Positions 1 through 6,653 of a stretch of DNA of 18,040 bases are shown piece after piece; the first letter of the stretch is position 1; every line of letters starts with the position of its first letter. Below the pieces are notes generated by a model, which made no database searches, was not told the origin of the DNA, and was given only the letters and a program-made list of their open reading frames with translations. The DNA comes from Angelakisella sp. (lineage in GTDB: Bacteria > Bacillota > Clostridia > Oscillospirales > Ruminococcaceae): contig JAAWEO010000025.1 in assembly GCA_022794295.1 (NCBI GenBank), positions 1-18,040 on the forward strand, written 5' to 3'. Made by a program: the position numbers and the translations under genes.

Positions 1-377
1 GGCGGCTGGGTTGTGCTGGCATCTTGGATTAGTGCTCCCGCTTACCGGAATCCGGGCTTTTGCGGCCGGAGGCTCGTTGGCCGGATAAGGTGCTTTTTTC
101 TGCGGAAAAAAGCGGAGCCGCTTCGCGGCAAACGCCGCCGGGCGGCGAGGGGATGGAGGAACGGCTTTGGTGCCTCCGGCGGGGCTCTGCGGGCTATGTC
201 GCTTCGGCACCATGGCTTGGGGGCGGGGAGGTGCTTGGGGGGAGGGTAAAAAAATGGGGGGATTCTTCTAAATTCTGCTGTATTTTTCGTTATTTTTCAA
301 ATTTCGTCACAAAAACGCCATAACTTTATGATATACTCCTTTCCGAGCTTACATCAAAGAGAGAGGAGCGATTCCCC
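1..377. other. Gene-free, hairpin-rich stretch
   Basis: I see no credible gene here; the open frames lack family-like sequence and good ribosome sites. Several inverted repeats are present: GCTTTTTTC/GAAAAAAGC with a TGCG loop (92-113), GCCGC/GCGGC with a TTC loop (117-129), the GC-rich palindrome CGCCGCCGGGCGGCG (133-147) and TGGTGCC/GGCACCA (168-174 with 206-212). The last 90 bases turn AT-rich and hold the promoter of the next gene. The hairpins may be the 3' end of something upstream of the window or a structured RNA; neither can be decided from sequence alone. Confidence 0.5.
309..337 (+). promoter_or_regulatory. Extended -10 promoter of the winged-helix gene
   Basis: TATACT at 332-337 is preceded by TG plus one base (329-331), giving an extended -10. 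No good -35 is found at 17 bp spacing, which fits an extended -10 promoter. The leader runs about 35 bases to a GAGAGGAG ribosome site and the ATG at 378. Confidence 0.55.
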
Positions 378-908
378 ATGAAACATGAAAACCTGCCTGC
401 CGAACAGCTGGAACAGGCCCATTACCTGGTTGCCCACTGCCTTTCCAAGGCCGGGCTTTGCCTGGTCTCCCCGGATGTGCTAAAGCAGCTGGAGGAGGGC
501 CAGGTGGGGCTCCAGGTATCTATTACGGTTCCCGGCCTGGAGGATATCCCTACAATGGCTTTTACCGGCAGCCTTAAGGAGCTCCACCAGTCTGTCTCCT
601 CCGAAAAAAACATTCTGCGGTGCGACGGGTTGGAAATCGACTGCCGGCGGCGGCGGGCCGTGCTTAACGGGGATCCCCTTCTGCTCACCCCACGGGAGCT
701 TCAGCTACTCACCTACCTTCTCCAAAACCGCAACCAGGTCCTTACACGGGGGCAGCTGCTGGGGAGCGTCTGGGAGCTTGGGTATGCCGGGGACAGCCGC
801 ACGGTGGACACCCATATTAAGTGCCTGCGCCGGAAGCTGGGGGAATTCGGGCGGCACATTGTTACGGTGCGCAAGGTGGGGTACCGCTTTGAAACCTTTA
901 CCAAATAA
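378..908 (+). CDS. Orphan OmpR/PhoB-type winged-helix DNA-binding protein
   Basis: This 176-residue protein ends in a complete winged-helix domain (about residues 79-173). The family pattern is clear: LTPRELQLLTYLLQNRNQVLTR, then the recognition-helix region SRTVDTHIKCLRRKL and the C-terminal wing VRKVGYRF. Response regulators normally carry a receiver domain of about 120 residues in front of this. Here the first 78 residues are short and show no acidic pocket, phospho-acceptor aspartate or conserved lysine. It is therefore probably a transcription factor that is not controlled by phosphorylation in the usual way, with the N-terminal part acting in dimerisation or ligand sensing. The ATG follows a GAGAGGAG ribosome site. 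The gene stands alone, followed by a strong terminator, and no kinase gene is nearby. Its target is unknown. Confidence 0.85.
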   Translation: MKHENLPAEQLEQAHYLVAHCLSKAGLCLVSPDVLKQLEEGQVGLQVSITVPGLEDIPTMAFTGSLKELHQSVSSEKNILRCDGLEIDCRRRRAVLNGDPLLLTPRELQLLTYLLQNRNQVLTRGQLLGSVWELGYAGDSRTVDTHIKCLRRKLGEFGRHIVTVRKVGYRFETFTK

Positions 909-923
909 TCCTGCACAAAAATA

Positions 924-963
924 CGGCGGGCTCCTTTCAGAAAGGATGCTCCGCCGCTTTTTT
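924..963 (+). terminator. Intrinsic terminator, probably bidirectional
   Basis: CGGCGGG (924-930) pairs with TCCGCCG (950-956), and inside it TCCTTT (932-937) pairs with AAAGGA (941-946) around a CAG loop. Six T residues follow (958-963). Read on the minus strand the same hairpin is followed by TATTTTTG, so it can also serve the converging spoIIID gene. Confidence 0.9.
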
Positions 964-964
964 A

Positions 965-1019
965 GGTCCTGTTCACAGCTTTCCGGCCTTTTGCCCTGCC
1001 GGGCTGCGGGCACAGGCTC
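965..1019. mobile_element. Possible degenerate MITE-like remnant
   Basis: The 55-bp segment starts GGTCCTGTTCAC and ends in the complement of GAGCCTGTGCCC. Each end matches the terminal word GAGCCTGTTCAA of the clearer element at 6543-6615 at 9 of 12 positions. It is flanked on both sides by TTA (962-964 and 1020-1022), as that element is. The right-hand TTA is also the complement of the spoIIID stop codon. The match is imperfect and may be chance. Confidence 0.3.
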
Positions 1020-1271
1020 TTATTCTCCGTGGGCATATTTCAGCTTGGTAGCCTGACCGCCCCGAATATGACGTTCCTGCTTATTTTTTTCCAGCACCGC
1101 CTTCACCTGGCGGTAAAGCTTGTTGTTGATAACTGGGAGACGCTCGGTTACATCTTTATGTACCGTTGATTTGCTAATTCCAAATTCCCGGGCAGTATCC
1201 CTTACTGTTGCTCCGTTTTCGATGATGTACAGGGCGAAACGAACCGCTCTGTCCTCCGGCAAACCTTTCAC
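1020..1271 (-). CDS. spoIIID: Sporulation transcriptional regulator SpoIIID
   Basis: This 83-residue protein matches SpoIIID along its length: a helix-turn-helix TVRDTAREFGISKSTVHKDV (about residues 22-41), then TERLPVIN and the basic tail HIRGGQATKLKY, which in the Bacillus protein forms a second DNA-contacting region. SpoIIID acts in the mother cell during sporulation, activating and repressing genes of the sigma-E regulon, including the gene for sigma-K. The start is GTG, 7-8 bases after a GGGAGGG ribosome site; no better ATG is in frame. Length agrees with the family (about 80-93 residues). It is monocistronic and converges on the winged-helix gene. Upstream lies a plausible sigma-E-type promoter. 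This gene shows that the host lineage forms spores. Confidence 0.96.
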   Translation of the reverse strand: MKGLPEDRAVRFALYIIENGATVRDTAREFGISKSTVHKDVTERLPVINNKLYRQVKAVLEKNKQERHIRGGQATKLKYAHGE

Positions 1272-1307
1272 TCTGGTCCCTCCCCACTGGCTGGCGTTCT
1301 TGCTTCC

Positions 1308-1337
1308 ATCTTATGCGGCACAGTGGGGAAAAATGCC
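1308..1337 (-). promoter_or_regulatory. Candidate sigma-E-type promoter of spoIIID
   Basis: On the minus strand GGCATTTT (1337-1330) is followed after 14 bases by CATAAGAT (1315-1308). The Bacillus sigma-E pattern is roughly an ATA-containing -35 and CATACAnT at -10, with similar spacing, so the fit is good but not perfect. It predicts a transcript start near 1300 and a short leader before the GTG at 1271. Confidence 0.45.
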
Positions 1338-1380
1338 GGGGAATTGGCCCGGAATGTGGTTCCGGAGGGGCTGTTATCAG

Positions 1381-1405
1381 GAAAAACCCGTCCGTTTTTC
1401 GGACG
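1381..1405 (-). terminator. Short intrinsic terminator-like hairpin
   Basis: CGTCCG (1389-1394) pairs with CGGACG (1400-1405) around a five-base loop. On the minus strand the stem is followed by GG and then TTTTT. It lies downstream of the acetyltransferase gene and upstream of the spoIIID promoter, so it could insulate spoIIID from readthrough. Confidence 0.5.
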
Positions 1406-1452
1406 AGTCCTTCCTTGCGATCTCTTTCATTGCAATCTGTGGATCACCCTGT

Positions 1453-1488
1453 GGCTGCCGGAGCAATTCCATGTATCTTCCGGCAGCC
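1453..1488. repeat. Perfect 10-bp inverted repeat
   Basis: GGCTGCCGGA (1453-1462) and TCCGGCAGCC (1479-1488) are exact complements around a 16-base loop. No T-run follows on either strand, so it is not a standard terminator. It sits between two other hairpins in the gap between the acetyltransferase gene and spoIIID. Confidence 0.6.
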
Positions 1489-1489
1489 G

Positions 1490-1532
1490 GAAAATGCCCC
1501 CGCCTTTTCCAAAGAAAAGCAGGGGCATTTTC
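1490..1532 (-). terminator. Terminator-like hairpin at the acetyltransferase stop codon
   Basis: GAAAATGCCCC (1490-1500) pairs with GGGGCATTTTC (1522-1532), and inside CTTTTC (1504-1509) pairs with GAAAAG (1514-1519) around CAAA. The stem overlaps the stop codon of the acetyltransferase gene (1531-1533). On the minus strand the stem closes with CATTTTC; on the plus strand it is followed by ACTTTTTC, so it may work in both directions. Confidence 0.6.
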
Positions 1533-2118
1533 ACTTTTTCTCTACCCTTTTGCAGTAGCAGGTGATGAAGCCGTTTAAAACCTCGTGGCAGTGCCGGAAG
1601 CCATACCGGGCGTAAAATCCCGCCGGGTCGTTGCCGTTGGAAACATAAACCAGAATGTTCTTTACCTCCGGGTCGGATTCCAGCCAGGCCATCCCCTGGT
1701 CCATCAGGGACTGGGCGGCCCCTTTCCCCCGGTACTCCGGCATTACATACAGGTTGACGATCTCCCCCACAGCCGCAGGGCACTCCAGCCAGGGTGGAAG
1801 AAATCCCTGCCCGGCGGCGTCCTCCGGGGCCATCCCCTCGCTAAAGGGCGGACGCCCGGTCTTGGCCTCCTCGGTGGCGGTAATGACCTCAGCAAATAGA
1901 TATCCCACCAGCTTTTCTCCGTCAAAGGCGCCCAGCAGCCTTCCCTTTTTTGCCGCGGCTACGGCGGGGGCCAGACGGTTGTCGAAATTCATCGCCGCCA
2001 GGATCTCCGGGTACTTTGTTCCCTTTGACGCCTGGTGGGCCATCAGGGCGTTGCAAAGCTCACGGCAAAGCTCTGCCTCCTCCTTCGCCAGTTCCCGGTA
2101 TGTGATCGAGTCTTTCAT
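1531..2118 (-). CDS. GNAT-family N-acetyltransferase
   Basis: The 195-residue protein has the layout of a GCN5-related acetyltransferase, which moves an acetyl group from acetyl-CoA to an amine. The acetyl-CoA binding motif is VNLYVMPEYRGKGAAQSLM (about residues 121-139, with R130-G-K-G133). The late strand VYVSNGNDPAGFYARYGF (158-174) is the usual motif B pattern with the N...FY..GF signature. The acceptor substrate is unknown. The frame is open further upstream, but the ATG at 2118 follows GGGGAGGAAACAAGA, a strong ribosome site, and the family domain begins right after it. The gene has its own promoter, so it is probably separate from the operon that ends at 2218. Confidence 0.88.
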   Translation of the reverse strand: MKDSITYRELAKEEAELCRELCNALMAHQASKGTKYPEILAAMNFDNRLAPAVAAAKKGRLLGAFDGEKLVGYLFAEVITATEEAKTGRPPFSEGMAPEDAAGQGFLPPWLECPAAVGEIVNLYVMPEYRGKGAAQSLMDQGMAWLESDPEVKNILVYVSNGNDPAGFYARYGFRHCHEVLNGFITCYCKRVEKK

Positions 2119-2149
2119 TCTTGTTTCCTCCCCGTCCAGGTTTTGCTTT

Positions 2150-2178
2150 ATTTTATCAATGCTGGTCAGGGAAATCAA
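2150..2178 (-). promoter_or_regulatory. Sigma-A-type promoter of the acetyltransferase gene
   Basis: On the minus strand TTGATT (2178-2173) and TAAAAT (2155-2150) are separated by exactly 17 bp, close to the housekeeping consensus. The predicted start near 2143 leaves a leader of about 25 bases to the ATG at 2118. Confidence 0.75.
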
Positions 2179-2217
2179 GATACAAAGAAATTGTAAAGGC
2201 ACTATTCTTTTTCATAG

Positions 2218-2871
2218 TTATGTTTGATAGACACCGTCCCGCCCCTGGGGAACCCTATAACCGAAGCTTTTTCTCAGCCATCGGTGGCAGTAATCCAGCA
2301 CGATGCCGATGCCAAAGGCCCCGAACACCGTTCCGATGCCCAGTGTCCCCCCTAAAAACAGCCCGATGACCCCGGAGGTGGTGTCCATTACAATGCGCAC
2401 CGGGGCGTAGGGCAGGTGCAGCTTCTCTGAAAAGTAGATCATCATTACATCAATGACCCCCACCCCGTAGTCCGGCAGCATATAGACCGCCGCCCCGAAG
2501 CCGCAGGCAAACACCCCCAAAAGGCTGAAAAGGATCTTTTCCGGCCATGTGTCGGGGGAGATCATCCCCAGGGTATCCATAGCCCAGGCGAAAAAATTCA
2601 CCGACGGACCCACCAGCACATTGATAATGGTCCCGATCCAGACCCGCCGGCGGTTGAGCAGAAGGGCAAACACCAGCACCACACAGTTGACCGAAAGGGT
2701 GATGGTGCCGGTGGGAAGCCCCAGCCTCCGGCCCACCCCCTCCTCGAACATGGTGAGGGGGTCCACCCCGGCCCCGCTGAAAAGCTGGAGCTGGATTCCC
2801 AGGCCGAACAGCAGGGTGCCTGCCAGCACCAGGGCCGATTGGGCCAGATGCCTGCCAAGGGGTGCCCTCAT
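2218..2871 (-). CDS. YczE/YitT-like integral membrane protein
   Basis: This 217-residue hydrophobic protein resembles the YczE/YyaS group of membrane proteins of unknown biochemical role. About five to six membrane segments are visible (near residues 10-30, 55-73, 78-98, 113-132, 158-178 and 180-196). Two halves repeat a theme: GAGVDPLTMFEEGVGRRLGL (33-52) and YGVGVIDVMMIYFSEKLHL (135-153), as seen in this family. The ATG at 2871 overlaps the stop of the btpA-like gene as ATGA, which indicates translational coupling. The longer upstream frame is the out-of-frame shadow of that gene. It is last in the catabolic operon, so it may be an exporter or accessory transporter for the pathway; that is inference. 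No clear terminator follows the stop. Confidence 0.82.
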   Translation of the reverse strand: MRAPLGRHLAQSALVLAGTLLFGLGIQLQLFSGAGVDPLTMFEEGVGRRLGLPTGTITLSVNCVVLVFALLLNRRRVWIGTIINVLVGPSVNFFAWAMDTLGMISPDTWPEKILFSLLGVFACGFGAAVYMLPDYGVGVIDVMMIYFSEKLHLPYAPVRIVMDTTSGVIGLFLGGTLGIGTVFGAFGIGIVLDYCHRWLRKSFGYRVPQGRDGVYQT

Positions 2872-3656
2872 TCTACGGCCTTCCCTTCGGCGATGTCCAT
2901 AAAACGGCGGATCTTTTTGCCATCCCAGCGAATGAGACTGCCCTGGGGCACCGCATCCAGCATCAGGGAGGAGCTGACCACCGCACCCTGGCAATGGTCC
3001 AAAACCTCGCGGATATTTTCCGCCGTGACGCTGCCCCCCATGACCATAGGGACCCGGATGCCGCTGTTCCGGCAGACGTCCAGATATTCCAGGGACTGGC
3101 GGTAGGTCATCCCTGTCAGGATCAGGGCATCCGCCCCGGCCCGCACCGCCCACTGGGCGTCAAATTCCACCGGCACCTGGGGCTGCATGGGGTAGCCGCA
3201 CCGGTCGTGAATGTCGGCGAAGATCTTGACACCGGAGCCCAGGGCCACCCGGTACTTGGCGGTCTCGATGCCGCAGCCCTGGAGGATGCCGGCATTTTTG
3301 TACATGGCCCCCACAAAGACCTTGATGCGCACAAAGGAAGCGCCGCAGGCGGTGGCAATAGCCATGGAGGCCTTGGGGTCGTGGGCCTCCACCACGATCC
3401 CAAGCTCCAGCTCCGGGTACTCCTTTTTCAGGAGCCGCCCCAGGGAGGACAGGAGGGCAATGGTCTCCGGGGCGGCGGGGCCGGTCTCCGGGTTCTCGTC
3501 CTGGATGTACAGGGCCCGGATGCCGTTGTTGTAAAAGACACCGCAGTTAGCCAGGACATATTCCTCGATCTTCCCAATGGAGCGCCTGGGGTCCCAGGCT
3601 CCGTAAAGGGGCAGGTGTACCGCCCCGATGATCATAGGCTTCTGTTCCATCAGCAT
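2868..3656 (-). CDS. BtpA/SgcQ-family TIM-barrel-like protein
   Basis: The 262-residue protein matches the BtpA/SgcQ family: an N-terminal strand MIIGAVHLPLYG (8-19), the block FVRIKVFVGAMYKNAGILQG (108-127), VKIFADIHDRCGYP (143-156), DALILTGMTYRQSLEYL (176-192) and PMVMGGSVTAENIREVLD (203-220). These look like the successive strands of a TIM barrel with phosphate-binding GGS near the C-terminus. BtpA was named for a role in photosystem I stability in cyanobacteria and SgcQ belongs to a putative sugar operon in E. coli; the chemical activity is not established. The ATG at 3656 overlaps the kinase stop by a few bases; a second ATG at 3650 is an alternative start. Position after a PfkB kinase suggests action on a phosphorylated sugar-like intermediate. 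Confidence 0.9.
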   Translation of the reverse strand: MLMEQKPMIIGAVHLPLYGAWDPRRSIGKIEEYVLANCGVFYNNGIRALYIQDENPETGPAAPETIALLSSLGRLLKKEYPELELGIVVEAHDPKASMAIATACGASFVRIKVFVGAMYKNAGILQGCGIETAKYRVALGSGVKIFADIHDRCGYPMQPQVPVEFDAQWAVRAGADALILTGMTYRQSLEYLDVCRNSGIRVPMVMGGSVTAENIREVLDHCQGAVVSSSLMLDAVPQGSLIRWDGKKIRRFMDIAEGKAVE

Positions 3657-4705
3657 TGTAAAAAAACCTCACTTTCCGTTTTATATTCCGGGGGCAGCAG
3701 GGGGGCAGCCCGGTGCAGCCGTTCCCGGAGCTCCGGTATGGTCTGGGAACACCGGGTCAGGAAGGCGGACAGCCGCTTTCGGGCCTCCCCTTGGGTGACG
3801 GGATAGGTGTAGTCCACCCCGAAACCGCTGATGACAAAGGAGGAGGAAACGGTCCCCCAGGCGGCAGCCAGCACCGGGTCCCCGGTGGCTGCAAGACCTG
3901 CCAGAAAGCCCCCGCAGAAGCTGTCCCCCGCGCCGGTGGGGTCCCTGGCCTCCACCGGGCAGACCGGCAGGCGCAGGGCGGGGCCGTTGTCCCGCTGGTA
4001 GACCAGGCAGCCCTCCCGGCCCAGCTTGATGACCACGATCCCGGCCCCCAGCTCCCCCAGGCGCCGGGCGGCCTCCTCCGGGGGAAGATCCCCGAAAAGC
4101 GCCCTCATTTCGGTCTCGCTGGGCATCACCGCATCCACGGTGGAAAAAAGCTCCCGCAGCTCCGCCTTGCGGTCCATTGTCATGTAAAAAGCCATGGGGT
4201 CCAGGACGATGCGCTTTCCTTCCCCGGCCCGGCGGAAAAACCGGGCGCAGTCCAGCTGCTTTTCCAGCAGCCGGGGGGCCAGGAAGATGGCCTTGGCCTC
4301 CCCCCAGGCGGCGGGGATATCGCCGCTGTCCGGGCCGAAGGCCCGCTGGACCCGCATCACCTCCCGGGGGTCCTGGGGGACGTAGCCCTCCCCGCTTTCG
4401 TCCAGGTCGATGTAATCGGGCCGGTCTCCCCGGCTGTTGTAGACAAAGCCCCCCACCAGCCCGTGGGGCCCCGGAACGGTGCGGACCCCCTGGATGTCGA
4501 TCCCCGCTTCTTGGATTTTCCGGATCCATTCCCGGGGGTAGTCCTCCCCCATCCGGGCCACGATACCGATCCTTCCCGGCCCGGTCCAAAGGCGCAGCCC
4601 TGCGCTGCCGTAGGCGGCGTTGCCCCCGAACTGGGAGGACATTCGCTCCCCGCCGGCGTTGACCACATGGTCCACCGAAAGGCCGCCGATCACCACATAT
4701 TCCAT
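3650..4705 (-). CDS. PfkB-family carbohydrate kinase
   Basis: This 351-residue protein is a ribokinase/PfkB-fold kinase that would use ATP to phosphorylate a sugar or sugar conjugate in the cytoplasm. The N-terminal signature contains SQFGGNAAYGSAGL (24-37), and the C-terminal signature is DPTGAGDSFCGGFLAGL (255-271), with D261 as the expected catalytic base and the preceding glycines forming the anion hole. The middle has VMPSETEMRALFG (193-205), the usual N/S-x-x-E region for magnesium binding. The last 30 residues extend a little past the common core. It follows the dppC-like gene by 13 bases with a GGAGGGAG ribosome site and overlaps the btpA-like gene. Fructoselysine kinases belong to this fold and pair with SIS proteins, as here, but the substrate is not readable from sequence. 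Confidence 0.93.
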   Translation of the reverse strand: MEYVVIGGLSVDHVVNAGGERMSSQFGGNAAYGSAGLRLWTGPGRIGIVARMGEDYPREWIRKIQEAGIDIQGVRTVPGPHGLVGGFVYNSRGDRPDYIDLDESGEGYVPQDPREVMRVQRAFGPDSGDIPAAWGEAKAIFLAPRLLEKQLDCARFFRRAGEGKRIVLDPMAFYMTMDRKAELRELFSTVDAVMPSETEMRALFGDLPPEEAARRLGELGAGIVVIKLGREGCLVYQRDNGPALRLPVCPVEARDPTGAGDSFCGGFLAGLAATGDPVLAAAWGTVSSSFVISGFGVDYTYPVTQGEARKRLSAFLTRCSQTIPELRERLHRAAPLLPPEYKTESEVFLQC

Positions 4706-4718
4706 GAATCGCTCCCTC

Positions 4719-5597
4719 CTATTCTGTCTTCAGACGGGGATCCAGATAATCCCGCAGCCAGTCCCCAAAAAGGTTGATGCCCATAACGGTGACAAAGATG
4801 GCAATGCCGGGGAAGGAGGCGATCCACCAGGCCCGTTCCAGATAGGCCCGCCCGTCGGAGAGGATCGAGCCCCAGGTGGGAATGGAGGGATCCACCCCCA
4901 GGCCCAGAAAGCTCAGCTGGGCCTCAAAGAGGATCACCGAGGCCACGGTGAAGGTCATCACCACAATGACCGGGGAAAGGGAGTTGGGAAGGATGTACCG
5001 GAGAAGGATGTTGTGCTGCCGCACCCCCAGCACCCGGGCCGCGTTGACATATTCCATCTCCTTTACCGACATGACCTGTCCCCGCATGGTGCGTGCGTAG
5101 TTGACCCAGGCGCTCCAGGCCAGGACGATGATCAGCATCTGCATTCCGCCGCCGAAGATGGCCATCATAAAGATAGCCAAAAGGGTGAAGGGAAAGGCCA
5201 GCTGCACATTGGTCAGCCAGGAGATAACAGAGTCCACCCTTCCGCCGTAGTACCCCGCCATCATCCCAATAAAAACGCCGATGGTGCCACCCAGCACCGA
5301 GGAAACCAGCCCCAGGATCAGGGAGATGCGGCTGCCGTGGATGATCCGGGACAAAAGGTCCCGCCCCATGGTGTCGGTGCCCAGGTAGTGGGGGGCCTGC
5401 CCCTCCTGGGCAGCCTGGGCGGTGGGGGGCTGGAGGCGGTTCTTGGAATCCAGCTTGGCAGGGTCATAGGGGGAGAGGACATCGGCGAAAACAGCCATCA
5501 GGACCACTGCCAGCACGATCAGCGCCCCGGCAGCGCCGGGGACACTGCCCAAAAGGCTTCGCAGCCACTTGGGCAGCCTTTGTTTTTTGTTGTTCAT
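4719..5597 (-). CDS. Opp/Dpp-type ABC transporter permease (DppC-like)
   Basis: The 292-residue protein is the DppC/OppC-type inner membrane subunit of a peptide/nickel/opine-class importer. It has one N-terminal membrane helix (about 20-42), then the family motif YLGTDTMGRDLLSRIIHGSR (71-90), and five further helices. The cytoplasmic EAA loop that docks on the ATPase reads EYVNAARVLGVRQHNILLRY (about 180-199). The C-terminal part WGSILSDGRAYL...FPGIAIFVTVMGINLFGDWLRD is typical. It begins 13 bases after the dppB-like stop with a GGGGGGAG ribosome site, so the two permeases are made together as a heterodimer. Confidence 0.95.
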   Translation of the reverse strand: MNNKKQRLPKWLRSLLGSVPGAAGALIVLAVVLMAVFADVLSPYDPAKLDSKNRLQPPTAQAAQEGQAPHYLGTDTMGRDLLSRIIHGSRISLILGLVSSVLGGTIGVFIGMMAGYYGGRVDSVISWLTNVQLAFPFTLLAIFMMAIFGGGMQMLIIVLAWSAWVNYARTMRGQVMSVKEMEYVNAARVLGVRQHNILLRYILPNSLSPVIVVMTFTVASVILFEAQLSFLGLGVDPSIPTWGSILSDGRAYLERAWWIASFPGIAIFVTVMGINLFGDWLRDYLDPRLKTE

Positions 5598-5610
5598 CGC
5601 AGCTCCCCCC

Positions 5611-6528
5611 TTACTCCATGCGGATCCTGGGATCCAGCAAGGTGTACAGAATATCTACCACCAGGTTAACAAGGACAAAGATGGCGGTGCTCACCAGGAC
5701 GACCCCCTGGATCACGGCGAAGTCCCGGGCAAAGAGGGCCGTCACCCCCAGCCGTCCCAGGCCAGGCCAGGCAAAAACCGTCTCGATCACAAAGGCCCCG
5801 GACAGCAGGTTGCCAAAGTGGATGCCCATAACGGTGATCACCGGGATCAGGGCGTTTTTCAGGGCGTGCTTGCCCACCACCATAAGCTCCCGCACCCCCT
5901 TGCCCCGGGCGGTACGGATGTACTCCTGACCCAGTACCTCCAGCATGCTGGAGCGCACCATCCGCACAAAGTAGCCCAAGGCGGCCAGGGCCAGGGTCAG
6001 CACCGGCAGCACCATGTTGGCGGGACCCTCCCGGCCGGAGATGGGCAGCAGCTTCAGCTTGACCGAGAAAACCAGCATCAGCATCAGGGCCAGCCAGAAG
6101 TTGGGCATGGCCTGTCCCACCAGGGCCAGCACATTGCCCAAAAGGTCCCAGACGGTGTTCCGCTTCAGGGCCACCAGGATCCCAATGGGGATGGACACCA
6201 CCACCGCAATCAGGAAGGAGGCCACCGCCAGCTGTAAGGTGGCGGGAAGGGTATCCTTCACCAGCTTGGTCACCGACTGGCGGCTGACATAGGAGGTCCC
6301 AAAATCACCCTGGACCGCCTTGGTGATAAAATTCCAGTACTGCACCGCAACAGGGTCGTTAAGACCCAGGCTTTCCCGGATCTGCTCCTTCTGCTCCGCG
6401 GTGGCGTTATCGGGGGCCAGCAGAGCCACCGGGTCGCCGGTGACCCGCCCCAGAACGAAAACCAGGACCGAGACCCCAAGGAAGGTCAGCACCCCCTGGA
6501 AAAGCCGCTTTATAATATATCCTGACAT
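5611..6528 (-). CDS. Opp/Dpp-type ABC transporter permease (DppB-like)
   Basis: The 305-residue protein is the DppB/OppB-type permease. It begins MSGYIIKRLFQGVLTFLGVSVLVFVLGRVTGDP, the usual first helix followed by the GDPV segment, and contains the periplasmic region with LGLNDPVAVQYWNFITKAVQGDFG and six membrane helices. The EAA loop reads EYIRTARGKGVRELMVVGKHAL (about 200-221). The C-terminus VVDILYTLLDPRIRME is characteristic. The ATG follows TAAGGAGGAGCAGT. The 73-bp MITE-like element lies directly upstream, so the ribosome site abuts the element's target duplication. Confidence 0.95.
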   Translation of the reverse strand: MSGYIIKRLFQGVLTFLGVSVLVFVLGRVTGDPVALLAPDNATAEQKEQIRESLGLNDPVAVQYWNFITKAVQGDFGTSYVSRQSVTKLVKDTLPATLQLAVASFLIAVVVSIPIGILVALKRNTVWDLLGNVLALVGQAMPNFWLALMLMLVFSVKLKLLPISGREGPANMVLPVLTLALAALGYFVRMVRSSMLEVLGQEYIRTARGKGVRELMVVGKHALKNALIPVITVMGIHFGNLLSGAFVIETVFAWPGLGRLGVTALFARDFAVIQGVVLVSTAIFVLVNLVVDILYTLLDPRIRME

Positions 6529-6539
6529 ACTGCTCCTCC

Positions 6540-6618
6540 TTAGAGCCTATTCAAAATCCCCCCGCACGCCGTCAGGACAGGTCTTTCGGCATACTTGGAG
6601 ACCTTGAACAGGCTCTTA
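6540..6618. mobile_element. MITE-like element with TTA target duplications
   Basis: A 73-bp segment (6543-6615) is bounded by the inverted repeats GAGCCTATTCAA (6543-6554) and TTGAACAGGCTC (6604-6615), differing at one position. TTA flanks it on both sides (6540-6542 and 6616-6618). A 3-bp duplication of type TNA is known for some IS5-family elements, so this may be a non-autonomous relative; there is no room for a transposase. Inside, GGTCT and AGACC form a smaller inverted repeat. It sits in the binding protein-permease gap and could fold in the mRNA. Confidence 0.6.
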
Positions 6619-6653
6619 TCCTCTACTCATTCTTATCCCGGTCCCACCGTGCT

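Noticed and set aside
2872..3153. N-terminal extension of 94 codons on the YczE-like frame
   Set aside because: It overlaps the btpA-like gene in another frame, is rich in G, P and R, and is not membrane-like. The ATGA junction at 2868-2871 is the natural start.
3713..4777. Plus-strand open frame of 354 codons opposite the PfkB kinase gene
   Set aside because: It is a GC-rich antisense shadow; the minus strand has clear kinase signatures and good ribosome sites.
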